Below, piece after piece: positions 29,011-38,374 of a stretch of 64,000 nucleotides of DNA. The DNA comes from Marinibium conchae. GTDB lineage: Bacteria; Pseudomonadota; Gammaproteobacteria; Enterobacterales; Alteromonadaceae. Within the stretch, counting starts at the first letter, position 1. The number at the start of each line of letters is the position of its first letter. The notes below the pieces were generated by a model that was not told where the DNA came from, made no database searches, and saw nothing but the letters and a program-made list of their open reading frames with translations. The position numbers and the translations under genes are program-made. The stretch spans positions 698,647 through 762,646 of the forward strand of contig NZ_JADNRN010000002.1 in the NCBI RefSeq assembly GCF_015595035.1, written 5' to 3'.

Positions 29011-31968
29011 TTAGTAACGATAACTCACACCTAAGGTAACACGACGGTCTGTTAACCCTTGGAAGCACAGCAGAGCGCCTTCATTCACACAAGACTGGCT
29101 AACTTCTGACTCGGTTAAGTTAATGCCTTCAATACCGATGTTTAACTGGTCGTTAACATCATAGTTGATGCTTGCATTTAACTGGCCTCGGTCATCTTGA
29201 ACTACCGGGAAGCCCCATGGGAATGAGCTTGTACTGCCGAAATCTGTTGAGCGATATGCGTCACGCCATGTGTATCGAGCTCTGGCTGAAATACCGAATT
29301 TCTCGTAATACACAGTGAAGTTGTAAGCATTTTCCGACAGGTTAATAAGCGACTGTCTTGCCGTGACTTCGATGTCGTCGATACCTGTAGTTGCTTCAAA
29401 CACATTGCTAGCTCGGCTTGTTGCAGTATCAATAGAATCACCACCTGAGAATTCCTGTTTAGTGTAGTTAGCTAGCACACCGAAACCAGATGCCCAACCT
29501 AAGTCATCCTCAAATTGAGACAGGTCGTATTGCACTGCAAGTTCAATACCTTTCTGAGTCGTTGTGCCACTATCGTTTATGATGGTGTTAGTTGGCACGC
29601 AAACACCGACTCCAGGTTCTGGACCAAAGACGTTAATGTCGGCAATAATATTGAATATACCACCCGCTTCACAATCAGGGCCCGTAATATCACGGAAGCC
29701 TGTTGTTGCATCTTCAAATGGGTCAACTTGCTGATTTACATGAAGATCGGTACGTTTTTTGTGAAAAATGCCAACGGTTAGTACGCTTGCTGGAGCAAAA
29801 TACCACTCTGCAGATAGGTCAAAAGAGCTAACTTCTTCTGGCACCAAACCAGGATTACCAATTGCAACTGAATTATTGGGGCTGGTGCTGAATACGACAG
29901 AAGTAGACAGGTCATTAAAATCAGGGCGACGGATATCTTTCGACCAACCAGCCCTGACTAGTACATCATCATGTACTTCCGCGATTACATTGATGCGTGG
30001 CAGAAGGAAGTCATAATCGCCTTTGGTGGTTACCTGCGACACAACATCATTGCCATTAGCATCTTCAGTAATTGAATTACCAACAGAATTTACCTCTGTA
30101 TCTAAGTAGCGTAAACCTGCGTTACCTCGAAAAATACCATACTCAAAGTTTGCTTGAGCATATAAGGCTGTAGTTTTCTCTTCAATATCGAAGAAGGAAC
30201 TTGAAATAGAGGTTGGCTCGCTGATCGGTGCTCGATCAGAACCTGTGAGTAAGTTATTTGCAGAAATAGCTGAATTTAAGGTGGCAAGCACTGCGTCGGG
30301 GTCAGAAGCGACCAACTCAGGATCGATAGTAATAAAATTACCTACAAACAAGCGACGGCCGTCTGCGGCATTAAAGTTATCAGGACCAAGGGTCAATACG
30401 TCGGCAAACAAGTTGCCGCGGGGGCTGTCAGCTGCGCTTCTCAAGCCAACGTTGGAACGAACAACATCGGATAAACTGCCTGATTTATTGTATCTGAAAC
30501 CAACATCAACAGAGGTAATAACGTCCTCTAAGTAATATGTAAAATCAGCACGGAAAGCGTCTTCATAGTTTTCTGCTACATTACGACTCACATTTACATC
30601 ACGAAGCATGACATTAGCTGGATCAACCAATTGAGCCGCAGTAGGGGCATTTGCTTCACCTGTTGCTATGCCGAAAGTCAGCGCACCGCCCGTTAAGTCA
30701 TACTCGAATGGTGTACCATTTTCGTTAGACGAGTTTGTCGCTACATTCGGGTTGATGAAGTTCAGTGTCGAGTTGAAAGTGGGCGTCGTAGAATCAGAAC
30801 TAGAGGTACTAATTTCCACGCTTGCCAAGAAGTCTTCGCCTTGGTAGTCGCCGCCCAACCTGAATATTTCACTGCGGGTTACACGAGCGCCGGTATCACT
30901 TGAGAAGCGCAAGTTTGGATCTGCATCACCATCTTCTACAGGTATTACGCCGCGCAATGCAGCTTGTATGCTACCCAAATCTTGGCCATCTAACGAACCA
31001 AAGTTAACCGTTTCGAATTCGCTGGGTACTGCAAAGTTTCGTAAGTCGCTTACTCCTGAGGCTTGCACTCGCGAACTTTCTTGATATCGTTCCTGGTCGT
31101 TAATTACGGTATCAAAGTAAAATTTCAATTCATCACTTGGGGCCCACTCAATCGTACCTACAAGGTTTACTGTTTCATATTCGAAGTTGTCATAATCTTG
31201 AACTAAGAATTGAATAGGCAGAAAGTCAAAACTCTGCGCACTAGCAGCACCGCCATCTGAGGCGACTAAATTGTCTCGGTCAACACGCGGCCTGAAGGCT
31301 GATACGTCCTGCTGAGCGTAGCTAGCACTGAATACGAAACCAAATTCACCATTGTCAGTGTCCCAATTGTTACCCATGCTTGCTGAAAAACGGGGAGAGA
31401 AGTCGGTATCTGTTGATAAGCTACTATTTTCACCTTGTACTCTAAATGCAGCTAGCATTTCCGTGAGTTCTAGCGGTCGTATGGTTTTTAGGTTGATAGT
31501 ACCGCCTACTGACCCCTCAATGGTTGAAGCGTCGGGAGCCTTAGTCACTTCAATTGCAGAAACGATAGCGGCCGAAACATCCTCAAAATTAATACCGGTT
31601 CTTGTCGACCCTGTGCCAACAGTTGATACACCGTTTATTTCAGTTCTATTTGAGGATGTCCCCCTAATTTGTACGTTTGTGCCCACGCCTGCCGAGCGAG
31701 TAATTTGAATGCCCGTGATGTTTTCAAGTACTTCTGCAAGGTTTTGATCTGGCAACTTACCAATATCTTCTGCTTGGATGACTTCTATCAGATTATCTGC
31801 TGAGCGCTTGTCATTTAATGCACTAGTGAGGGCGCTACGAATACCGGTAACTTCAATAATTTCTACAATCTCTTCTTGCTGAACTTCCTGAGCGAAGATG
31901 GGCGAGGCTATCGTCATAGCTGTGGCTGAAAGAACAGCCATGCTGACCTTGGATAATTTACAATTCAT
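29011..31968 (-). CDS. Large TonB-dependent receptor (Caulobacter/Xanthomonas type)
   Basis: A 985-residue outer-membrane receptor. A signal peptide (about 1-26, cut after IFAQ) precedes a TonB-box-like EEIVEIIEVTG. The plug has DNLIEVIQAEDIGKLPDQNLAEVLENITGIQI and GTSSNRTEINGV, the signature of the long carbohydrate-linked receptors common in Alteromonadales and Caulobacter. The barrel fills the rest and ends in VTLGVSYRY with a terminal aromatic. Such receptors import oligosaccharides; xylan fragments would fit the xyl genes nearby, but the substrate is not shown. A 455-bp leader holds palindromes and phased repeats. Confidence 0.9.
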   Translation of the reverse strand: MNCKLSKVSMAVLSATAMTIASPIFAQEVQQEEIVEIIEVTGIRSALTSALNDKRSADNLIEVIQAEDIGKLPDQNLAEVLENITGIQITRSAGVGTNVQIRGTSSNRTEINGVSTVGTGSTRTGINFEDVSAAIVSAIEVTKAPDASTIEGSVGGTINLKTIRPLELTEMLAAFRVQGENSSLSTDTDFSPRFSASMGNNWDTDNGEFGFVFSASYAQQDVSAFRPRVDRDNLVASDGGAASAQSFDFLPIQFLVQDYDNFEYETVNLVGTIEWAPSDELKFYFDTVINDQERYQESSRVQASGVSDLRNFAVPSEFETVNFGSLDGQDLGSIQAALRGVIPVEDGDADPNLRFSSDTGARVTRSEIFRLGGDYQGEDFLASVEISTSSSDSTTPTFNSTLNFINPNVATNSSNENGTPFEYDLTGGALTFGIATGEANAPTAAQLVDPANVMLRDVNVSRNVAENYEDAFRADFTYYLEDVITSVDVGFRYNKSGSLSDVVRSNVGLRSAADSPRGNLFADVLTLGPDNFNAADGRRLFVGNFITIDPELVASDPDAVLATLNSAISANNLLTGSDRAPISEPTSISSSFFDIEEKTTALYAQANFEYGIFRGNAGLRYLDTEVNSVGNSITEDANGNDVVSQVTTKGDYDFLLPRINVIAEVHDDVLVRAGWSKDIRRPDFNDLSTSVVFSTSPNNSVAIGNPGLVPEEVSSFDLSAEWYFAPASVLTVGIFHKKRTDLHVNQQVDPFEDATTGFRDITGPDCEAGGIFNIIADINVFGPEPGVGVCVPTNTIINDSGTTTQKGIELAVQYDLSQFEDDLGWASGFGVLANYTKQEFSGGDSIDTATSRASNVFEATTGIDDIEVTARQSLINLSENAYNFTVYYEKFGISARARYTWRDAYRSTDFGSTSSFPWGFPVVQDDRGQLNASINYDVNDQLNIGIEGINLTESEVSQSCVNEGALLCFQGLTDRRVTLGVSYRY

Positions 31969-32423
31969 TGTTTGTCTCCCTGATGTAGCTTTAGCAGCTT
32001 CGAAAAGACGGCTGTACTACTTAATATATTTGCGTGTGTGCGTGCATGTCGCGAAAAGAAATTACAAATACTTCATTAAGTATTTACAAATTCATTACAA
32101 AATATTCCATAAATTAACTTTTTGGTCAACCTTAAGTTTGTCTTAATATTATAATTTTGTTAAATATTGGTAATAATCCTGTGTTGTAATTGGTATTACA
32201 ATTAGAGGGTGGTCATTTATCTTTATGTTTTTATTGGGTTTTATTTTTAGGTTTGGTGTTTTTTGATAAGCTGGGGATGAGTGTTGATAATTATGCTTGG
32301 GTACACTGAGAGCTTGTTGTTATTCTTGCTTATTATGACTTATTGGCCTTACCAATTGGTGGCAAGGCAAATGTGGAAGACCTAGTAGAGAATCGATTTA
32401 AGTGAGGGTCTTACACATTAACC
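31969..32423. promoter_or_regulatory. AT-rich upstream region of the TonB receptor
   Basis: A 455-bp gene-free region. It contains AAATACTT-CATT-AAGTATTT (32066-32085), a 20-bp palindrome; three near-identical octamers ATTACAAA/TTTACAAA/ATTACAAA starting at 32061, 32083 and 32094 (22 and 11 bp apart, one DNA face); and TTGTAAT-TGGT-ATTACAA (32184-32201). These look like operators for an unidentified regulator. No ORF was accepted here. Confidence 0.5.
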
Positions 32424-33026
32424 TTAAACGAGAAGACTTATTGCCAGGCTCAGCATCACCGCACCGATGATGAATTCTAAAACTTGCCATGCTTTTGGGT
32501 TTTTAAATATTGGAATTAAAAACTGGGCTCCGTAACCAAGCGAAAAGAAGAAAACGAATGAACCAAGAACTGCACCTAAGCCGAAAGAAAACTGCTCCCC
32601 TTCGTATTGGGTAGATATTGAACCCAGCAGTACCACAGTATCCAGATATACGTGAGGGTTAAGCCACGTGAATGCTAAGCAAGTTAACAAAGCGCTTGTT
32701 AAGTTTCCTACTTCTTCACCCTTAGCTTCCATTTTATGTTGGTTGGTAAACGCCGACTTAAAACTCATCATAGAGTAGCCGAATAAGAACGCGGCGCCAG
32801 CATATCTCGATACCTGTTCTATTAGCGGGAACTGTTTCACAATTGCACCAAAACCTGCAACGCCAGCAGAGATGAGTATGGCGTCAGACAAGGCGCAAAT
32901 AAAACAGACCGCAAATACATGTTCTCGTTTCAAGCCTTGCTTCAATACGAAAGCATTTTGCGCACCAATTGCCAGAATAAGAGAAATACCAAGAGTAAAG
33001 CCGGTAACAACAACATTAATGTCCAT
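32424..33026 (-). CDS. LysE/ArgO family amino-acid exporter
   Basis: A 200-residue inner-membrane protein with about six membrane helices. LysE family marks are GISLILAIGAQNAFVLKQGL near the N-terminus, CALSDAILISAGVAGFG in helix 2, and the TWLNPHVYLDTVVLLGS motif in the middle. It exports basic amino acids such as arginine or lysine. The frame runs ten codons further upstream to an ATG at 33056, but that codon lies inside the xylA terminator hairpin; the ATG at 33026 gives the usual family N-terminus and is chosen. Confidence 0.9.
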   Translation of the reverse strand: MDINVVVTGFTLGISLILAIGAQNAFVLKQGLKREHVFAVCFICALSDAILISAGVAGFGAIVKQFPLIEQVSRYAGAAFLFGYSMMSFKSAFTNQHKMEAKGEEVGNLTSALLTCLAFTWLNPHVYLDTVVLLGSISTQYEGEQFSFGLGAVLGSFVFFFSLGYGAQFLIPIFKNPKAWQVLEFIIGAVMLSLAISLLV

Positions 33027-33038
33027 ATCGTTCCATAT

Positions 33039-33073
33039 AAAAAAACGCAGACTCAATCATATCAGGTCTGCGT
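33039..33073 (-). terminator. Terminator of the xylBA operon
   Basis: On the minus strand ACGCAGAC (complement of 33066-33073) pairs with GTCTGCGT (complement of 33045-33052) across a 13-nt loop and runs into a U-tract (33039-33044). It lies 46 bp after the xylA stop. Confidence 0.88.
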
Positions 33074-33118
33074 CTTATGCCTAGAAAAATAGCGTTGTGT
33101 CTAAACGCTTATGTTGGC

Positions 33119-34438
33119 TTAGCCAAATAGTACGCGATTGACTTTGTTTTCAAGGAGTTCTTGTTCACCAGAACTATGTTTTGGATCGAAGTTATTAGTA
33201 CTCGCTGTTTCAGCCAGTGATGCTAAACTTTCTTTACCAGTAATGATCGATTGTCCAAGCGCTTTACTCCACCCCGAATAACGATCAGCAACTTTGGCTG
33301 CTAAGAAATCATTTTCAAGAATAGCTGCGGCCTTTTTCAGTGCGATTGCCATATGGTCCATTCCGCCGATGTGACCGTGAAATAGGTCAGCTGGATCGGA
33401 GCTCTGACGACGAAGTTTACAGTCAAAGTTCAAACCACCTGTTTGGAAGCCACCTGATTTCATGATTTCATACATGACTAACGACAGTTCATCTACTGCG
33501 TTGGGGAATTGATCTGTATCCCAACCATTTTGCGCATCACCACGGTTAGCGTCGATGCTACCAAAAATACCTAATGATATCGCCGTAGCGATTTCATGAT
33601 GAAAAGAGTGTCCAGCTAAGGTTGCATGGTTAGCTTCAATATTCATTTTAAACTCTTCTTCAATACCATATTGCTTCAGGAAGCCGTAAACAGTGGCACT
33701 GTCGTAGTCGTATTGATGCTTGGTAGGTTCTTGCGGCTTAGGCTCGATCAGCAACGTACCAGTGAAACCTATCTTATGCTTGTGCTCTACAACCATTTGC
33801 ATAAATCTACCAAGTTGCTCGCGCTCTTGGCGTAAATCTGTATTTAGAAGCGTTTCGTAACCCTCACGACCGCCCCACAATACATAGTTCTCACCGCCAA
33901 GACGCTTTGTTGCGTTCATTGCGTGGAATACTTGTGTCGCGCCATAGCTAAATACTTCAGGATTGGGGTTGGTTGCAGCGCCAGCAGCATATCGAGGGTG
34001 ACTGAACAAGTTGGCAGTTCCCCATAATAACTTTAGTCCTGTTTCAGCTTGCTTTTGCTCAAGTATGTCGGTCATTCTCGCAAAGTTTTCAGTGTATTCT
34101 TTGATCGAGTTACCCTCTGGAGAAACATCGACATCATGAAAGCAATAGTAAGGAATGTTAAGTTTATGGAAGAACTCAAATGCCGCATCGGCCTTTTCAA
34201 TCGCTTTTTGCATAGGGTCGCCGGGTGTCAACCAAGGTCGGCCAAAAGTGCCTTGACCAAAAACATCTGAACCGTCCCAACACATGTTATGCCAATAGCA
34301 AGCAGCGAAGCGCAAATGTTCTTTCATTGTTTTACCTAGCACAACTTCGTCAGGATTGTAGTGGTGAAATGCCAGAGGATTGTTTGAATCAGTTCCCTCA
34401 AACTGGATTTGATCGATATGCTGAAAATAACTAGCCAT
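33119..34438 (-). CDS. xylA: Xylose isomerase
   Basis: A 439-residue xylose isomerase (E. coli enzyme 440). It converts D-xylose to D-xylulose in the cytosol. Active-site landmarks are [53 protein letters not shown], the metal-binding [16 protein letters not shown] and [15 protein letters not shown], and [20 protein letters not shown]. It is the second gene after xylB in a minus-strand operon facing xylR, and is closed by a strong terminator. AAAGGAA before the ATG supports the start. Confidence 0.98.
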   Translation of the reverse strand: MASYFQHIDQIQFEGTDSNNPLAFHHYNPDEVVLGKTMKEHLRFAACYWHNMCWDGSDVFGQGTFGRPWLTPGDPMQKAIEKADAAFEFFHKLNIPYYCFHDVDVSPEGNSIKEYTENFARMTDILEQKQAETGLKLLWGTANLFSHPRYAAGAATNPNPEVFSYGATQVFHAMNATKRLGGENYVLWGGREGYETLLNTDLRQEREQLGRFMQMVVEHKHKIGFTGTLLIEPKPQEPTKHQYDYDSATVYGFLKQYGIEEEFKMNIEANHATLAGHSFHHEIATAISLGIFGSIDANRGDAQNGWDTDQFPNAVDELSLVMYEIMKSGGFQTGGLNFDCKLRRQSSDPADLFHGHIGGMDHMAIALKKAAAILENDFLAAKVADRYSGWSKALGQSIITGKESLASLAETASTNNFDPKHSSGEQELLENKVNRVLFG

Positions 34439-34558
34439 GAGTTTTCCTTTTTGTTGTTATCGGCAGTTGAAAAATGCCGTATTTGCGTAAAGTGACCTTG
34501 CTAGTTACTTAGCTTCTCACTTGATGTGTTAGTAGGTGATTGTTGGCACTTACTACTA

Positions 34559-36043
34559 TTAAATATCTTTTGTTGCTTGATATAGCGCTTGAAATTTGCG
34601 CCTTTTTTCTTTGTAAAATTGATGCATTTCTCGATTGCTGTAATAGGTGTCAAGCACTGCCGGTTGTGGGCATATTTGCTCAAGTGTTTTGCTACTATCT
34701 ATCGCTAATTGTGCTAAGCGAGCTGCACCTAAGCCAGGGCCAACCTCGCCACCTTCTCTGAAGGTAAGAGTGCGGTTTAAGACATTTGAAAGTACTGAAC
34801 GCCATGCTTCGCTTCGCGCTCCACCACCTATTAAGGTGATTTCGTCAGGTAGTTGCTGCGTTGAGCTGAAGCTGGCTTCTAAGGCATCCACCGCATCGGC
34901 GAAAGCAAAGCTAACCCCTTCTAGTACAGCTAGCGTCATTTCCTCTTGCGTTGTCTCATGCGTTAACCCAAAGAAGCTACCAGTAGCATGCGGGTTGTTG
35001 TGCGGTGTTCGTTCTCCGCTCAAATAAGGCAAAAATAGTGCTGTACTGTCTTTTGCTAGTGTTGCCTTGGAACTTAACGCTAGATTTAACTCGTTCAACA
35101 GTACTTCAACACTCTTTGAAGCAAGGTTATCGGCATACCACTGCAAGCAACTTGCCGCGCTTAACAATACAGACATGAGGTGCCAAGTATTAGGCAGGGC
35201 GTGGCAGAAGCTATGTACCGCCGAATTTGGATTGGCACAGAAGCCATCGGTCACAACAAAATAAACGCCAGAGGTGCCTAATGAAATCATCGCTTGACCA
35301 GGTTTAACCAAACCAACACCTATGGCACCTGCAGCGTTGTCGCCAGCGCCGCCTACAATAGGCACTTCGTCCATGCCCCATTGCTTTGCAATTGATGCCG
35401 AAAGCCTACCGCTTATATCACTGCCTTCACAGAGCTGCGGCATTTGCTTTTCGCTAAGCCCACACGCATTTAATAATGACTCGTCCCAGCAGCGTTTTTC
35501 TGTGTTCAGCCATAAGGTGCCTGCGGCGTCAGACATATCTGAATATAAGTCGCCGCTTAGGAGAAAGCGTAAATAGTCTTTCGGTAACAGTACTTTTGCA
35601 GTCTTGGCGAATATTTCAGGTTCATTGTCTTTCACCCAAAGCAGTTTTGGTGCGGTAAACCCAGGCATCATTAGGTTGCCTGTAATCTCTCGACTATTGC
35701 TGACCATGCTCTCGATGGTTTTACACTGAGCTTCTGAGCGTCCATCATTCCACAATATCGCAGGGCGAAGAACCTGATGATTTTCATCAAGTAGCGTTGC
35801 TCCGTGCATCTGACCGGCAATTCCTATCGCTTTTACATTGCTGAGACTGTGCGACTTTGCTAAATTAGCAATCGCTGAGTGTGTCGCTGAAAGCCAGTCG
35901 TGAGGGTTCTGTTCAGACCAAAGAGCATGGGGGCGTGACACCGTTATTGATGCTGATGCACTATCAATGATAGTACCCGCAACATCGGTCAGTATGACTT
36001 TAATTCCCGACGTGCCTAAATCGATTCCCATATACATATACAA
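34559..36043 (-). CDS. xylB: Xylulokinase
   Basis: A 494-residue FGGY-family sugar kinase that phosphorylates D-xylulose to xylulose 5-phosphate for the pentose phosphate pathway. Phosphate-1 motif GIDLGTSGIKVILTD and IGIAGQMHGATLLD lie in the N-terminal domain, the FGGY signature region LPYLSGERTPHNNPHATGSF in the second domain, and the adenosine loop LIGGGARSEAWRSVL follows. Several ATG codons lie at the start (MYMYMG); translation could begin at any of them. It is the first gene of xylBA, divergent from xylR across 265 bp. Confidence 0.96.
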   Translation of the reverse strand: MYMYMGIDLGTSGIKVILTDVAGTIIDSASASITVSRPHALWSEQNPHDWLSATHSAIANLAKSHSLSNVKAIGIAGQMHGATLLDENHQVLRPAILWNDGRSEAQCKTIESMVSNSREITGNLMMPGFTAPKLLWVKDNEPEIFAKTAKVLLPKDYLRFLLSGDLYSDMSDAAGTLWLNTEKRCWDESLLNACGLSEKQMPQLCEGSDISGRLSASIAKQWGMDEVPIVGGAGDNAAGAIGVGLVKPGQAMISLGTSGVYFVVTDGFCANPNSAVHSFCHALPNTWHLMSVLLSAASCLQWYADNLASKSVEVLLNELNLALSSKATLAKDSTALFLPYLSGERTPHNNPHATGSFFGLTHETTQEEMTLAVLEGVSFAFADAVDALEASFSSTQQLPDEITLIGGGARSEAWRSVLSNVLNRTLTFREGGEVGPGLGAARLAQLAIDSSKTLEQICPQPAVLDTYYSNREMHQFYKEKRRKFQALYQATKDI

Positions 36044-36100
36044 ATTCTCTTGGTCTAAAAAATGACCTGATTATAGTTGAAGATTATGCTTTCCATCTCA

Positions 36101-36131
36101 ATTACGAAAATTAGTAATTAAATTTCGTAAT
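36101..36131. promoter_or_regulatory. Candidate XylR operator between xylB and xylR
   Basis: A perfect 9-bp inverted repeat ATTACGAAA (36101-36109) / TTTCGTAAT (36123-36131) with a 13-bp spacer, 58 bp before xylB. Further half-sites TTTCGTATT (36158-36166) and ATCGTAATT (36187-36195) lie towards xylR. Location in the divergent xyl promoter region makes XylR the obvious binder; binding is an inference. Confidence 0.6.
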
Positions 36132-36308
36132 CTAGTGTGGTAGTTCTATTTATTTTTTTTCGTATTAGTATCGACTAAATAAAAAAATCGTAATTATCGT
36201 TTTTGACGTAACGATCGTTTAATCTACAAATACAACACTATTTGGCTTAGCGTTAATGGCTCATAAAGCACCGAGCTATCCGAAGTATGTATGGTTTAGG
36301 AAGGCACT

Positions 36309-37481
36309 ATGTTTAGCACTCGACACAGCATTACCCTATTGTTTAACGCAAACAAAGTCTATGACCGTCAAGTTATTGAAGGCGTTGGACATTATTTGCA
36401 GTCATCGAAAGTTAATTGGGATGTTTACTTAGAAGAAGACTTCCTAGCAAGGCTTGATAATGTGAAAAATTGGGGCTGTGATGGCATTATTGCAGACTTT
36501 GACGATACGAAAATTCAGGAAGCACTCAAAAATCTTGATATGCCAGTGGTAGGTGTAGGTGGTTCATACAAAAACGAGCATGATTACCCTGATGTGCCCT
36601 ACGTGGCAACTGACAATTATGAAGTGATCAAAGCCGCTTACGAGCATTTGAAATCGAAAGGACTTGAGCGCTTTGCTTTCTACGGTGTGCCTAACGACCT
36701 AAATCACCGCTGGGCCAGTGAGCGAGAGAGTGCGATCGTAAAGCTCTGCCAAGATGATGGGTATGAATGTGCTGTGTATCGAGGGCATCCCACGCGTCCT
36801 GAAACTTGGCAATACACCATGAATCGTCTGTCAGAGTGGTTACAGACCTTACCTAATCCGGTAGGGGTAATTTCGGTCACCGACGCAAGAGCTCGACATT
36901 TACTTCAAGCGTGTGACCATATTGGAAAACTGGTACCCGATCAAATATCCATCGTGGGTATCGACGATGACGATATTGCTAGGAACTTAAGTCGCATCAG
37001 CCTCAGTTCAGTTACGCAGGGCTGTTTTGACATGGGTTTTCAAGCCGCAAAACTCCTCCATCGACGTATCGAAAACCCGAAGTTGAAGAATAAAATTGTT
37101 ACCGTAGCGCCGGTGGGTGTTGTTCAACGTCAAAGTACAGATTTTAAGGCGCTCCAAGACCCTTACGTGATTCAAGCGATGCATTATATTCGTCAGAATG
37201 CGTGTCGTGGAATTAAGGTTGATCAGGTTCTAGAATTTGTGGGTATTTCTCGCTCTAACCTAGAGAGTCGATTTAAGGAAGAGCGAGGGCACAGTATTCA
37301 CCATGAACTCCATCAAGAGAAGCTGGAAACGGCATGTAGGATGTTAAAAAATCCAGAATTGAGCACGCAAGATATCGCAAAAACAGCGGGTTATCCGTCT
37401 TTGCAGTATATGTACGCAGTCTTTAAAAAACACTTTGATAAAACACCCAAGGAATATCGCGACAGCTTACACACTAAATAG
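36309..37481 (+). CDS. xylR: Xylose operon activator XylR (AraC family)
   Basis: A 390-residue regulator with the two-part layout of E. coli XylR. Residues about 1-275 form a LacI/periplasmic-binding-like sugar sensor (NWGCDGIIADFDD, GVPNDLNHRWASERE, DQISIVGIDDDDIARNLS), and residues about 285-388 form an AraC helix-turn-helix pair (VDQVLEFVGISRSNLESRFKE and TQDIAKTAGYPSLQYMYAVFKKHFDKTPKEYR). It activates xylose genes when xylose is bound. Divergent from xylBA with a palindromic operator candidate between them; AGGAAGG precedes the ATG. Confidence 0.95.
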   Translation: MFSTRHSITLLFNANKVYDRQVIEGVGHYLQSSKVNWDVYLEEDFLARLDNVKNWGCDGIIADFDDTKIQEALKNLDMPVVGVGGSYKNEHDYPDVPYVATDNYEVIKAAYEHLKSKGLERFAFYGVPNDLNHRWASERESAIVKLCQDDGYECAVYRGHPTRPETWQYTMNRLSEWLQTLPNPVGVISVTDARARHLLQACDHIGKLVPDQISIVGIDDDDIARNLSRISLSSVTQGCFDMGFQAAKLLHRRIENPKLKNKIVTVAPVGVVQRQSTDFKALQDPYVIQAMHYIRQNACRGIKVDQVLEFVGISRSNLESRFKEERGHSIHHELHQEKLETACRMLKNPELSTQDIAKTAGYPSLQYMYAVFKKHFDKTPKEYRDSLHTK

Positions 37482-37511
37482 CCATGCACACATTGCTATG
37501 CATGGTCTTTT
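37482..37511 (+). terminator. Terminator of xylR
   Basis: CCATGCA (37482-37488) / TGCATGG (37499-37505) with a 10-nt loop directly after the stop codon, followed by TCTTTT. Confidence 0.7.
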
Positions 37512-37627
37512 CAAAACTAATGTAAGAATACTAATGTGCGTTAATTACATACTATTGTAGCCGTATTCGTGTTTCTATTCTGCTATACTTCAGACGAACC
37601 AAATCATCAATATAGAATAGGAAATCA

Positions 37628-38302
37628 ATGAAACTATCTAAACTTGCTATCTCAATTTTCACATGTTTGAGTATCAGTGCCTGTGCTACCTTCGATCCTT
37701 ACACCGGCGAAGAGAAAGTCAGTAATACAGCGAAAGGAGCAGGAATTGGCGCTGGTATCGCGGCTATTGTGGCTTACCTTGACAATAAAGACGAAGACGA
37801 TGTGAGAAAGCGTAACCGTCGTATTCTTAAAGCGGCAGCGGGTGGCGGCGCTATAGGCGGCGGTATCGGTTACTATATGGACACACAAGAGGCGAAACTT
37901 AGAAAGCAACTGCGAGGCTCAGGCGTGAGTGTTGAGCGTGACGGCGACAACATAAACCTTATCATGCCAGGAAATATCACCTTTGATTCTGGAAAAAGCG
38001 ACATCAAAAGTAACTTTTTATCGGTGCTCGACTCAGTTGTTTTGGTATTGAACGAATTCGACCAAACATTAGTGGTAGTTGCTGGGCATACTGACAGTTC
38101 CGGCTCACAACAATTAAATCAAGCCTTGTCTGAGCGCAGAGCTAGCTCTGTTTCAACTTATTTTGCTAATGCAGGTGTTATCACTGACAGGCTCGAAACG
38201 GTTGGTTTTGGAGAATCTAATCCGATAGCAACAAACGAAACGGCTGCGGGTAAAGAGCTCAATCGACGTGTAGAAATAACGCTGATGCCAATTAGCGAAT
38301 AG
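37628..38302 (+). CDS. OmpA-family outer-membrane lipoprotein
   Basis: A 224-residue lipoprotein (lipobox ISAC, Cys at about 19). A glycine-zipper region (GAGIGAGIAAIVAYL and AAAGGGAIGGGIGYYMD, about 38-88) is followed by an OmpA C-terminal peptidoglycan-binding domain (about 105-220) with ITFDSGKSDIKSN, VAGHTDSSGSQQLNQALSERRA and the closing NRRVEITL. The layout equals E. coli YiaD. It probably tethers the outer membrane to peptidoglycan. Single gene with an AGGAAA ribosome site. Confidence 0.9.
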   Translation: MKLSKLAISIFTCLSISACATFDPYTGEEKVSNTAKGAGIGAGIAAIVAYLDNKDEDDVRKRNRRILKAAAGGGAIGGGIGYYMDTQEAKLRKQLRGSGVSVERDGDNINLIMPGNITFDSGKSDIKSNFLSVLDSVVLVLNEFDQTLVVVAGHTDSSGSQQLNQALSERRASSVSTYFANAGVITDRLETVGFGESNPIATNETAAGKELNRRVEITLMPISE

Positions 38303-38374
38303 TGCTCTAGTAAAGCTAAGGTCGCATTGCTTGAGTTTGAGGCAGTGTGACTTTTCACCACACTCAATGGCTGT

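Noticed and set aside
38303-38374. AGTGTG/CACACT hairpin after the OmpA lipoprotein gene
   Set aside because: Only six base pairs and no T-run, so it is too weak to list as a terminator.
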